Below are positions 58,250 to 64,000 of a stretch of 64,000 bases of DNA, piece after piece (the stretch's first letter is position 1; the number at the start of each line of letters is the position of its first letter). The stretch is taken from positions 1 through 64,000 of the IMG/VR virus record IMGVR_UViG_3300043570_000998; one strand, written 5' to 3'. A program made the position numbers and the translations under genes. Under the pieces are notes generated by a model. That model made no database searches. It saw nothing but the letters and a program-made list of their open reading frames with translations, and was not told where the DNA came from. This stretch comes from a virus.

Positions 58250-59047
58250 ATGGCAAAAACACAATTCCCCATTGATGGGAAACCTGGGAAAGACTGGAAA
58301 GTTACTTCCCTTATGGGTTGGAGAGTTCATCCAATCAAAAAAGTAAAGAAACATCACAATGGAACAGATATTGTTTCTAAGCACGAACCTTGTTGGATCG
58401 AAGCCCCTTACGATGGTACTGTTATCAACGTTGGAAATAATCCAAATGGTTTTGGTAATTCAGTAACAATTGCTCACAGCATTAATGGAGTAAGATACGT
58501 AACACTCTATGCTCATATGAAGAATGGATCTATTAAGGTTAAAAAGGGACAAGCAATTACTGCTGGAACCCCACTTGGCAAAATGGGTACAACTGGTATG
58601 TCAACTGGGAAGCACCTTCACTGGGAACTCCAGAAGGGCAAGAAGTGGGTATGGAACGATAATGGCAAGAACTTTATTGAGCCTGTTGCATTTTTCAAAG
58701 CACTAATGGATCTAGAAGCATCAGTAGCTACAGCACCACTTGTTACACCAGTAGATGCTCCTGTACAAGAAATGCCAGCACACTCAACAGTTGCAGAACC
58801 AGTAACTGAACCAAAGCCAGATGCAGTAGCTACACCTGCACCTGTTGCAGCTGCTCCAAAGGCACGTGCAACTCTTAAGGTTGGGTCTAAAGGAGCAGAC
58901 GTTAAGTATCTACAGAAGAAACTTAAGATCACTGCAGACGGAGATTTTGGTCCTAATACAAAGAACGCAGTAGCTGCTTTTCAAAAGAAAAATGGTCTAA
59001 CAGCTGATGGTATTGTTGGTCCAAATACTTGGAAAGCTATTGGATAA
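58250..59047 (+). CDS. Endolysin: M23 peptidase plus peptidoglycan-binding domain
   Basis: 265 residues. Zinc ligands of an M23 (LytM-like) metallopeptidase are seen as H-x3-D (His36, Asp40 in HHNGTD) and H-x-H (His122, His124 in GKHLHWE), with Gly-rich GTVINVGNNPNGFGN and VTLYAHM between. After a Pro/Ala/Val-rich linker (about 160-205) comes a PG_binding_1 domain with LKVGSKGADVKYLQKKL, DGDFGPNTKNAVAAFQKKNGL and DGIVGPNTWKAI. There is no signal peptide, so a holin is needed. It should cut peptide cross-links of the host wall. Confidence 0.92.
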   Translation: MAKTQFPIDGKPGKDWKVTSLMGWRVHPIKKVKKHHNGTDIVSKHEPCWIEAPYDGTVINVGNNPNGFGNSVTIAHSINGVRYVTLYAHMKNGSIKVKKGQAITAGTPLGKMGTTGMSTGKHLHWELQKGKKWVWNDNGKNFIEPVAFFKALMDLEASVATAPLVTPVDAPVQEMPAHSTVAEPVTEPKPDAVATPAPVAAAPKARATLKVGSKGADVKYLQKKLKITADGDFGPNTKNAVAAFQKKNGLTADGIVGPNTWKAIG

Positions 59048-59061
59048 ATAGCAATTTTATA

Positions 59062-59067
59062 GTATAA
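59062..59067 (+). promoter_or_regulatory. -10 box after the endolysin
   Basis: TATAAT at 59062-59067. The predicted transcription start (about 59073) coincides with the first base of the next hairpin, so the transcript would begin with a stable stem. Confidence 0.45.
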
Positions 59068-59073
59068 TAGTAT

Positions 59074-59096
59074 TCCCCCTAGATTTTTCTGGGGGG
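59074..59096 (+). terminator. Hairpin after the endolysin, terminator or 5' stem
   Basis: CCCCCTAGA (59074-59082) and TCTGGGGGG (59087-59095) pair with one G-U around TTTT, followed by TTACTTTTT. It can end the endolysin transcript. Because a TATAAT lies seven bases before it, it could also cap the 5' end of the following message. Confidence 0.65.
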
Positions 59097-59116
59097 ATTA
59101 CTTTTTAAGGATTAGT

Positions 59117-59293
59117 ATGGCTTATTACGACTATAGATGTCAAGACTGTGAGAATACCGTAACGGTTAGTCGTGGGATGACAGAGGATGACCCTGGATAC
59201 ATCTGTGACACTTGCAATTCTGCACTAACTAGGGTATACTCTAATGTAGGAGTTAGTTTTAAAGGCTCTGGTTTTTATTCCACTGATAAGTAG
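59117..59293 (+). CDS. FmdB-type zinc ribbon protein
   Basis: 58 residues, AAGGA before ATG at 59117. The start MAYYDYRCQDC and the second pair CDTC form a four-cysteine zinc ribbon, and the end VSFKGSGFYSTD is the conserved tail of the FmdB family ('F-K-G-x-G-F-Y-x-T-D'). Bacterial FmdB-type proteins are small putative regulators and are also frequent in actinophages. The gene precedes another zinc protein with the same orientation. Confidence 0.85.
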   Translation: MAYYDYRCQDCENTVTVSRGMTEDDPGYICDTCNSALTRVYSNVGVSFKGSGFYSTDK

Positions 59294-59302
59294 GAGATCC
59301 CA

Positions 59303-59539
59303 ATGATTGAGACTGAAGCAAAAGAATTTATCCTTTCCGCAACTGATAGATGTGATGCCTGTAACTCAGAAGCATACGTTAAAGCTACTGGAGTAACTGG
59401 AGATCTGTTCTTTTGTGCTCACCACTTTGGAAAGATTGAAAACGATCCAGTTGCATCAGCCAAGATGCTGACATTTGCATTTGACTTAGTGGACGAGCGT
59501 GAAAAGCTTATTGAGAATCGATTGAAGGGTGATAACTAA
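59303..59539 (+). CDS. DUF7455-like zinc protein
   Basis: 78 residues. LSATDRCDACNSEAYVKATG and LFFCAHHFGKIE are the features of a small actinophage/actinobacterial family: 'D-R-C-D-x-C-x-x-x-A-Y-V' followed by 'L-x-F-C-x-H-H'. Cys-x-x-Cys with Cys-x-His-His forms one zinc site. Found in many actinobacteria and their phages, function unknown. It starts nine bases after the FmdB gene with TAGGAG as ribosome-binding site and overlaps the next gene by one base. Confidence 0.78.
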   Translation: MIETEAKEFILSATDRCDACNSEAYVKATGVTGDLFFCAHHFGKIENDPVASAKMLTFAFDLVDEREKLIENRLKGDN

Positions 59540-59868
59540 TGAATGAAAATCTTACTAAGATTGATGAGTTAATTCTTGGCGGTGCAGTAGAAGTTGCAAG
59601 CCTCACAGAGTCTGGCGATTTTTTATATAAATTTACAGACAAACTAAAAGACATTGATCCAGAAGTTTATGACAAAGTTATACAGATGATGTATAAAGAA
59701 ATTATATTTCTTTGGGAAAATGGATTTATTTCTATGGATATTACTGCAAACAACCCATCGGTAACTCTAACAGATAAAGCATCCGATGCAGAAGCAATTT
59801 GGGCATTACCAGAGTCTATGCGACTAAATCTTCTTGCAGTAATTAAATCAATTACAGAACAATCGTAG
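59539..59868 (+). CDS. Small acidic helical protein, unknown
   Basis: 109 residues, start overlapping the previous stop. Helical segments include LTKIDELILGGAVEVASLTES, IDPEVYDKVIQMMYKEIIFLWENGFI and ALPESMRLNLLAVIKSI. The chain is acidic and lacks cysteine or membrane helices. The motif set does not match anything I know. A TATAAT overlaps its stop codon and serves the next gene. Confidence 0.5.
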   Translation: MNENLTKIDELILGGAVEVASLTESGDFLYKFTDKLKDIDPEVYDKVIQMMYKEIIFLWENGFISMDITANNPSVTLTDKASDAEAIWALPESMRLNLLAVIKSITEQS

Positions 59869-59874
59869 TATAAT
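59869..59874 (+). promoter_or_regulatory. -10 box before the 59887 gene
   Basis: TATAAT at 59869-59874, 12 bases before ATG at 59887. AGGTG lies at 59880-59884. Confidence 0.45.
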
Positions 59875-59886
59875 TAATTAGGTGCT

Positions 59887-60282
59887 ATGTTAGAATATTT
59901 TCTTGGTTCAATAATTACTGCAACAACTATGTTTTTTACATACAGATGGTTGCAAAAAAATAGTGGGCATATGGTAAAGCCACTGAAGATTGTTATTTCA
60001 CAAAGCAATAATAATGAATTATTAAAAAAAATGTTTACGGAAGATCAGTCATTTCCAAAAGCAACAACACAATCTACCAAACACTTTGACAGCGTAAGTC
60101 TACGTATACTCATAGTAGATAGCCAAGCCTATTGGATCAAGAACAACAGTGTCTTTATGGCTGATGTAGTAAATGGAGAAGTTGAAAAAGATACAGCCAG
60201 AGAGGTTGACACAATGGCTATGGATAAGGTACAATTAAACAAGATGATGTTCATTGTTGAGAAACTAAAAGAAGGATTGTAA
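59887..60282 (+). CDS. Membrane-anchored protein, unknown
   Basis: 131 residues. An N-terminal membrane segment (MLEYFLGSIITATTMFFTYRWL) without a signal-peptidase site is followed by a soluble domain with VSLRILIVDSQAYWIKNNSVFMADVVNGE and MDKVQLNKMMFIVEKLKEGL. The polar part probably stays on the cytoplasmic side or forms a small alpha/beta unit. Inner-membrane anchored small proteins in this part of phage genomes are sometimes superinfection exclusion factors, but that is speculation. Confidence 0.5.
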   Translation: MLEYFLGSIITATTMFFTYRWLQKNSGHMVKPLKIVISQSNNNELLKKMFTEDQSFPKATTQSTKHFDSVSLRILIVDSQAYWIKNNSVFMADVVNGEVEKDTAREVDTMAMDKVQLNKMMFIVEKLKEGL

Positions 60283-60283
60283 A

Positions 60284-60634
60284 ATGAAGGTTGGTATTCA
60301 GGGGACGAGAGCCTTTGAGGACTACAATGTATTCCTACGTGCAATGCGTGTTGCTCTTTCAGAAATCAAAGAGGGCGATGAAGAATTTTTTATTTATACT
60401 GCTGGACCTGCTAGGACTAATGCCTTTGCAATGGAGTTTATCAATATAACAGAACGTAGTCTAAAAGCTCAGGGCATCCGTACCAGAGTATTTAAGTTAC
60501 CACCAAAGGCATTGAAGGACGCTATCCATACCCTAGACTACTTTGCATTCTTCAGCAAGCCAAAAGAATCTACATCTGATCTTGTGCGTGAAGCAGAGGA
60601 TAAAGATATTGAAGTTGGGATTTTTAGATACTAA
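60284..60634 (+). CDS. SLOG/DUF2493-like Rossmann-type protein
   Basis: 116 residues. MKVGIQGTRAFEDYNVFLRAM resembles the first strand and loop of DUF2493/SLOG proteins ('x-V-x-G-S/T-R-x-F-x-D-Y'), followed by EFFIYTAGPARTNAFAMEF, the second strand with a Gly-Pro loop and an acidic helix. The later VFKLPPKALKDAIHTLDYFAFFSKPKES completes a single Rossmann-like sheet. SLOG proteins bind nucleotides or nucleotide-derived signals and are components of some defence systems. It is followed at once by a deaminase gene, which overlaps by one base. The assignment is by pattern and should be tested. Confidence 0.5.
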   Translation: MKVGIQGTRAFEDYNVFLRAMRVALSEIKEGDEEFFIYTAGPARTNAFAMEFINITERSLKAQGIRTRVFKLPPKALKDAIHTLDYFAFFSKPKESTSDLVREAEDKDIEVGIFRY

Positions 60635-61014
60635 TGGAGTATGACCTGAGTAACAGAGAAAAAGCTTATCTTTCTGTTGCACGATACTTTGCTTCGAAGT
60701 CGAAGTCTCGTAGAATGCACGGAGCGGTAGTAGTAAAGTCTGGACGAGTAATCGGTACAGGCTATAACAAGGATCGTAATAATCCTTATTATGTATCACC
60801 TGAGCACATCAAAACACATTGTTCTGTTCACGCAGAAGTTGATGCAATCAGAGATGCAAATTGGAATGTCAAGGGTGCTATTATTTATGTAGCCAGAGTA
60901 AATAACAAAGGTCTAGATAGAGATAGCAAGCCTTGCATCCGATGCCAGTCAGTAATTGATGCGGCAGAAATTAAAAAAGTAATATACACAATAGGAGAAG
61001 ATAATGAAGATTAA
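60634..61014 (+). CDS. Cytidine/deoxycytidylate deaminase-like enzyme
   Basis: 126 residues. The zinc-dependent deaminase motif is complete: His66-Ala-Glu68 in CSVHAEVDAI and P-C-x-x-C (Cys101, Cys104) in KPCIRC. The start (NREKAYLSVARYFASKSKSRRMHGAVVVKSGRVIG) is the usual first helix and strand. It is small compared with dCMP deaminases (about 150-190) and contains no separate zinc or allosteric insertion. It could convert dCMP to dUMP, cytidine to uridine or act on another base. Overlaps the next gene by eleven bases. Confidence 0.75.
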   Translation: MEYDLSNREKAYLSVARYFASKSKSRRMHGAVVVKSGRVIGTGYNKDRNNPYYVSPEHIKTHCSVHAEVDAIRDANWNVKGAIIYVARVNNKGLDRDSKPCIRCQSVIDAAEIKKVIYTIGEDNED

Positions 61015-61225
61015 CTCTCTAGAACAAATGGAGACCATTGTAGAAAACAATAAGTCTCTTCTATGGGATGGCTGGAATGTAAAAGAAATTACACAGTCAC
61101 CAACTGGATGGATGAAGCCAAACGGTGTTTTCCGTAAGGGAGAATGGTTCGTTCAGAAAAACTACGATCTTAAATATGAAGGTTGGGAGATTCCCAATAA
61201 GTTTGTGGGGAATGATGCAAAGTGA
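61004..61225 (+). CDS. Small Trp-rich protein, unknown
   Basis: 73 residues, ATG inside the end of the deaminase gene. It contains SLLWDGWNVKEITQSPTGWMKPNGVFRKGEWFVQKNYDL, with seven tryptophans in 73 residues, and GWEIPNKFV near the end. The pattern of short strands around G-W-x-V resembles an SH3-like or WW-like beta unit. Small Trp-rich proteins of this kind are frequent next to whiB genes in actinophages. Its last 14 bases overlap the WhiB-like gene. Confidence 0.5.
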   Translation: MKINSLEQMETIVENNKSLLWDGWNVKEITQSPTGWMKPNGVFRKGEWFVQKNYDLKYEGWEIPNKFVGNDAK

Positions 61226-61496
61226 AAATTGGAAAAATGATGCACGATGCGAAGGTTATGATACCAACTTATTCTTTGACAAATATGAAGAAGATCTTAA
61301 TCTTAGAGTAGGGATAGATAATCTTTGTTCGGGCTGTCCTGTTGCAAGATTATGTTTTGCTACTGGAGTCTCTCAAAAAGGTTGGGGAGTCTGGGGCGGA
61401 GTCTATCTTGAAAATGGAAAGATCTCACGAGAATTTAATAGGCATAGGTCAAAAGCTGATTGGGCTGAGACTTGGAAAAATCTAACAAACGATTAG
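61212..61496 (+). CDS. WhiB-like Fe-S transcriptional regulator
   Basis: 94 residues from ATG at 61212 (61215 is equally possible). The four cysteines are at Cys13 (ARCEG), Cys39, Cys42 and Cys48 (LCSGCPVARLC), a C-x25-C-x2-C-x5-C arrangement, followed by the WhiB turn G-V-W-G-G near 59-63 and a basic C-terminal end (NRHRSKADW). WhiB proteins carry an O2/NO-sensing 4Fe-4S cluster and bind the sigma-A subunit; they occur only in actinobacteria and their phages, which is the best single clue to the host. Phage copies can modify host transcription. Confidence 0.9.
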   Translation: MMQSENWKNDARCEGYDTNLFFDKYEEDLNLRVGIDNLCSGCPVARLCFATGVSQKGWGVWGGVYLENGKISREFNRHRSKADWAETWKNLTND

Positions 61497-61504
61497 GAGG
61501 TATT

Positions 61505-61750
61505 ATGTATACAGATGAAATGAAACGTGCCGTTCACTCAATTACTGCACCAAAGGGATTTGGGCTAGATATTGTTGAGCATAATACTGAGGGTATTGGC
61601 TGGATTGAGTTAGTAGCAGATGAAATTAAGTTTATGAAACTACTTGACACAGACAAACGTGCTGCTGTAGAATATATGGTAAGAGTAAAATCTGCACTAG
61701 AAGATAATGGTGCAATTGTACAGTTAACACGAAAGGCAGTACCGCAGTGA
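61505..61750 (+). CDS. Small helical protein, unknown
   Basis: 81 residues from ATG at 61505, seven bases after TTAGGAGG; a longer frame upstream has no start signal. The sequence MKRAVHSITAPKGFGLDIVEHN, GIGWIELVADEIKFMKLL and RAAVEYMVRVKSALEDNGAIV suggests helix - strand - helix - helix. No zinc or membrane feature. It overlaps the next gene by four bases (GTGA). Confidence 0.5.
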   Translation: MYTDEMKRAVHSITAPKGFGLDIVEHNTEGIGWIELVADEIKFMKLLDTDKRAAVEYMVRVKSALEDNGAIVQLTRKAVPQ

Positions 61751-62160
61751 TTGAACTAATTGCAATTGCAACATTGCCAACAATAATTATAGCGTTGACA
61801 GGATTACTTACTAAAGAAAAGCTTCTTACAAAAAACTTAGCAGGTAAAGTAATTCAGTTAACTATTGATAATAAAATAATACTGGATAATATACAAGACA
61901 AGCCTTTTGAAAACAATATTGAACAAACAGAAGGCTTTGTAACATTTTTATCTGAATCACGAGAATGGGCATTTGAATATATTGAAAATGTTCAGAGTGG
62001 TTTAAATAAGTTTGTCGAACAAGCAGGTCCACGACTTGAATACTTTGACAAATATGGCAGGGTAATACCAAGTCCACATAATGATGGATTAGAAGATATT
62101 CTAACCGCATACCGTGAACTACAAAAATTACTACCTGAAACAAATAACAAGGAGAAATAA
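61747..62160 (+). CDS. Membrane-anchored protein, unknown
   Basis: 137 residues, GTG start overlapping the previous TGA. The first 20 residues (IELIAIATLPTIIIALTGLL) are a membrane anchor, followed by a polar, partly coiled-coil domain with ESREWAFEYIENVQSGLNKFVEQAG and DILTAYRELQKLLP. It is directly upstream of a holin-like gene with AAGGAG between. The arrangement 'anchored helical protein then holin' suggests participation in lysis or membrane events, but no spanin lipobox is present. Confidence 0.55.
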   Translation: MIELIAIATLPTIIIALTGLLTKEKLLTKNLAGKVIQLTIDNKIILDNIQDKPFENNIEQTEGFVTFLSESREWAFEYIENVQSGLNKFVEQAGPRLEYFDKYGRVIPSPHNDGLEDILTAYRELQKLLPETNNKEK

Positions 62161-62161
62161 A

Positions 62162-62392
62162 ATGAACACAAAGCAATTAGTAGAACTACTTGCATCATAC
62201 GGACGCAGCCTCTTGGCTGCTGGTCTCGCACTCTATGCTGCAGGAGTCACAGACCCAATGCAGCTTGCTAATGCACTTTGGGCTGCATTGCTTCCAGTAG
62301 CTATTCGCTACGTCAACCCTAACGATCCAGCATTTGGTCGTGTCCCATCGGCTGAAGATGTTGCTGCTGCAGTTAAGACTGCAAAGAAGTAA
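62162..62392 (+). CDS. Holin-like small membrane protein
   Basis: 76 residues from ATG at 62162, with AAGGAG seven bases upstream. The sequence LASYGRSLLAAGLALYAAGV and ANALWAALLPVAIRYVNPNDPAFGR matches the pattern of small actinophage holins ('Y-G-R-S-x-L-A-A-x-L-A-L-Y-x-A-G-V-T-D' and 'N-P-x-D-x-A-F-G'). There are two hydrophobic segments and a polar C-terminus with AEDVAAAVKTAKK. It lies about 3 kb downstream of the endolysin, at the end of the rightward transcript before a terminator. Confidence 0.72.
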   Translation: MNTKQLVELLASYGRSLLAAGLALYAAGVTDPMQLANALWAALLPVAIRYVNPNDPAFGRVPSAEDVAAAVKTAKK

Positions 62393-62406
62393 TCTAACAC
62401 TAGAAG

Positions 62407-62433
62407 GTGGGCTATTTCGGTAGCCCACTTTTT
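62407..62433 (+). terminator. Bidirectional terminator before the minus-strand genes
   Basis: GTGGGCTA (62407-62414) and TAGCCCAC (62421-62428) enclose TTTCGG, with TTTTT after it. The minus-strand gene at 62432 ends right next to it, so the hairpin can serve both directions. Confidence 0.88.
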
Positions 62434-63466
62434 ATTGTCCTAAAATCTCTAAATATTTAGACTTTAATACGTTTGGAGAAAATGACTTATATCCAATATT
62501 AAATGCACGTTGCTTTTCACTTTTCTTGTCAGACATTCCTATATAATAATCAATATTCTCTGCAAGCTTTTGTGCATTAACATCATAATAAATAACAGGA
62601 GCAGCTAATCTCATTATCCCAAGCTCTTCAGAGACAGTTAGCCATTCTTTTGGAAGGATTAAATTGTTTGGAGAAATGTCTGTCATAAAAACTGGTAGAC
62701 CACTAAGCAAAGCTTCGTTCATAGGTAAACATAAACCAGCATATCTTCTAGGCAAGATCATACCGTCAAAGCCAGTATACATATCCTGTCTATGTTTTAC
62801 ATTATCAATTTCAATAGTGATGCGTGAGTCTAATCCTTTAGAGCTAATCGGTGTTTGACTTTTTATGACTAATTCAAAGTCTGCCTTAGAGTGTCGCATC
62901 ATTTCAAGAACACTTTCTGTTCCATTACGATCATTTGCAGCAGCTTTACCAGCAATATGTAGCATACGCTTGTGATCTTTTGATGTATTTACTTCTAGTG
63001 CTTTTTCAAATAGTTCTGGTCTTGTGGGTGGAGGAAGATGTAGAACTTTTGCATAATTATAAAATCTATTATATACTTTTTCAATCATCCAGGGGCTTGG
63101 AGATATAAGAACATTCGCAACAGGTTTTTTCTCTCTCCTTAAGTTTCCAAATAATTCATAGTTATACTGAAGATATGTCCTTACTTCTTTTTTTCTTGCA
63201 AGTGCTGGGGTATTATCATTATAAAATGTTTCACAACTTAATAAAACATCAATATCGTCAAGAAAATTATTCATTTCTTCATCAGTTGGAATGCCTTTAC
63301 ATATAGTATAGTCACGTTCTGCATACCACTCAAAGTGCTGTTGATTACCGTTATAAGATGTAAAATCAATAATCATAATTTTGTACGGATTTAACATTTG
63401 TGTCAGTTCATATGTTTGATTACCAAGACCAGTATTGTCTGCCCTTACAATCATTCCTAGCTTCAT
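62432..63466 (-). CDS. GT-B-like glycosyltransferase
   Basis: 344 residues starting from ATG complementary to 63464-63466, which overlaps the stop of the upstream minus-strand gene (ATGA). The N-terminal part starts KLGMIVRADNTGLGNQTYEL, typical of GT-B enzymes and of proteins in phage glycosylation islands. The middle carries RMLHIAGKAAANDRNGTESVLE, the start of a C-terminal Rossmann domain, and near the end GLCLPMNEALLSGLPVFMTDI resembles the E-x7-E nucleotide-sugar binding motif (here 'P-M-N-E-A-L-L-S-G-L-P-V'). It probably transfers a sugar to a phage or host target. It pairs with the gene at the window edge. Confidence 0.72.
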   Translation of the reverse strand: MKLGMIVRADNTGLGNQTYELTQMLNPYKIMIIDFTSYNGNQQHFEWYAERDYTICKGIPTDEEMNNFLDDIDVLLSCETFYNDNTPALARKKEVRTYLQYNYELFGNLRREKKPVANVLISPSPWMIEKVYNRFYNYAKVLHLPPPTRPELFEKALEVNTSKDHKRMLHIAGKAAANDRNGTESVLEMMRHSKADFELVIKSQTPISSKGLDSRITIEIDNVKHRQDMYTGFDGMILPRRYAGLCLPMNEALLSGLPVFMTDISPNNLILPKEWLTVSEELGIMRLAAPVIYYDVNAQKLAENIDYYIGMSDKKSEKQRAFNIGYKSFSPNVLKSKYLEILGQ

Positions 63467-64000
63467 TCTGTATACCCCCAACTAATATCATCAGATGTAA
63501 ACTTCTGCGTTCCATTCCTTCCATCTAAGTGATACGATCTCTTAATATTCTTTCCTTCATCTGGATAGTAAATCCAAAGTTTACTTTTGTCCCATTTGCG
63601 GTCTTGAACATATCCGTGAAAAGTATCTTCAATAAAAGTTTTTTCTGGAACATTTTTAAGCACCTGTGACCTATAGTAAGAGACAAGGCTAAGGTGTGGT
63701 CGTTGACTCCATTGTAATGTTTTTAAAAACCCATCCTCTACATTAAACATAAGGTGATAGTGTGGCTCTGGTATTACTGACTCAAAATGAAATCTAATAG
63801 TAAAAGCCTTATTAGAATCAATCATATCTAAACAGGCTTGCCAATCAATAGGTAAATCTGGAGTTAGTGGAGTGTCAGACTCTACATAAAGAAGTGTAGG
63901 TGTCTTAATTAAATCAATAGTTCTTTGCATCATACCTGTCTGATGTAGATGCTCATCAAATATTATTGGAAGAACGTTGGTCCACTCGTGAAGTGATTTC
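63463..64000 (-). CDS. Glycosyltransferase-like protein, N-terminus outside window
   Basis: The minus-strand frame is open to base 64000, so the 5' end is cut. The visible 178 residues begin SLHEWTNVLPIIFDEHLHQTGMM, then LLYVESDTPLTPDLPIDW, where E-S-D-T-P-L occupies the position of the DxD-like metal site in GT-A enzymes of this phage type. Further on are IRFHFESVIPEPHYHLMFN and LVSYYRSQVLKN, and at the end NGTQKFTSDDISWGYT. The fold reads as a GT-A domain with an unusual Ser in the acidic motif. It overlaps the GT-B-like gene by four bases. Confidence 0.6.
   Translation of the reverse strand, partial: KSLHEWTNVLPIIFDEHLHQTGMMQRTIDLIKTPTLLYVESDTPLTPDLPIDWQACLDMIDSNKAFTIRFHFESVIPEPHYHLMFNVEDGFLKTLQWSQRPHLSLVSYYRSQVLKNVPEKTFIEDTFHGYVQDRKWDKSKLWIYYPDEGKNIKRSYHLDGRNGTQKFTSDDISWGYTE

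Overview
The window is a continuous piece of a tailed double-stranded DNA phage genome. Virion genes, a DNA replication module, a ribonucleotide reductase operon, a lysis cassette and a tRNA array are packed with almost no spacer. A tail tube gene, tail assembly chaperones and a very long tape measure gene are present, but no sheath or contractile baseplate gene is recognisable, so a siphovirus is the best reading. The host is probably an actinobacterium: the window encodes a WhiB-like Fe-S regulator, a DUF7455-type zinc protein, an FmdB-type zinc ribbon and an actinophage-style small holin, and many genes carry a leaderless start signal of the kind common in actinobacteria. The sequence is clearly AT-rich, which suggests a low-GC (for example freshwater planktonic) actinobacterium rather than Streptomyces or Mycobacterium; this is inference. 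No integrase, repressor-type immunity gene or CRISPR array was seen.

Layout. 1-8587: the end of an NlpC/P60-like peptidase gene, then a run of tail-fibre and receptor-binding type genes built from shared modules (LtfC-like beta-sandwich, fibronectin III, W-N-G repeats, TISANGTS repeats, a glycine-rich tip), several with their own promoter directly in front of the start codon. 8629-9402 (minus): a glycosyltransferase, convergent with the fibre cluster across a shared terminator. 9476-12493: a LamG-like minor tail protein. 12512-20890: head and neck genes (portal, XkdF-type protease with a probable nested scaffold, major capsid, connectors, tail terminator, tail tube). 20957-37569: tail assembly chaperones, tape measure, distal tail, large tail-tip protein and minor tail proteins. 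37569-38488: a MerR-like DNA-binding protein and an HNH endonuclease.

38489-52470: replication, recombination and packaging genes (DnaB-like helicase, DnaG-like primase, gp32-like ssDNA-binding protein, DnaE-type polymerase, MazG, NrdH redoxin, RecA-like recombinase, PD-(D/E)XK nuclease, Cas4/RecB-like nuclease, RuvC-like resolvase, small and large terminase). 52480-55947: nrdI-nrdE-nrdF, a complete class Ib ribonucleotide reductase. 56055-59047: lysis region with a secreted Pro-Glu-Pro-Thr repeat protein, two small membrane proteins, five tRNA genes and an M23 endolysin. 59117-62392: small accessory genes (zinc ribbons, SLOG-like protein, deaminase, WhiB-like regulator, holin-like protein). 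62432-64000 (minus): two glycosyltransferase-like genes, the last cut by the window edge.

The least ordinary things are: a repeated extended -10 box 5-9 bases in front of start codons that lack a Shine-Dalgarno; a probable nested scaffold start inside the protease gene; a secreted repeat protein whose signal peptide is complete only if translation starts at an ATC codon; and a tail chaperone pair encoded as two paralogous genes instead of by a frameshift. There is no gene-free stretch over 300 bases except the tRNA array.
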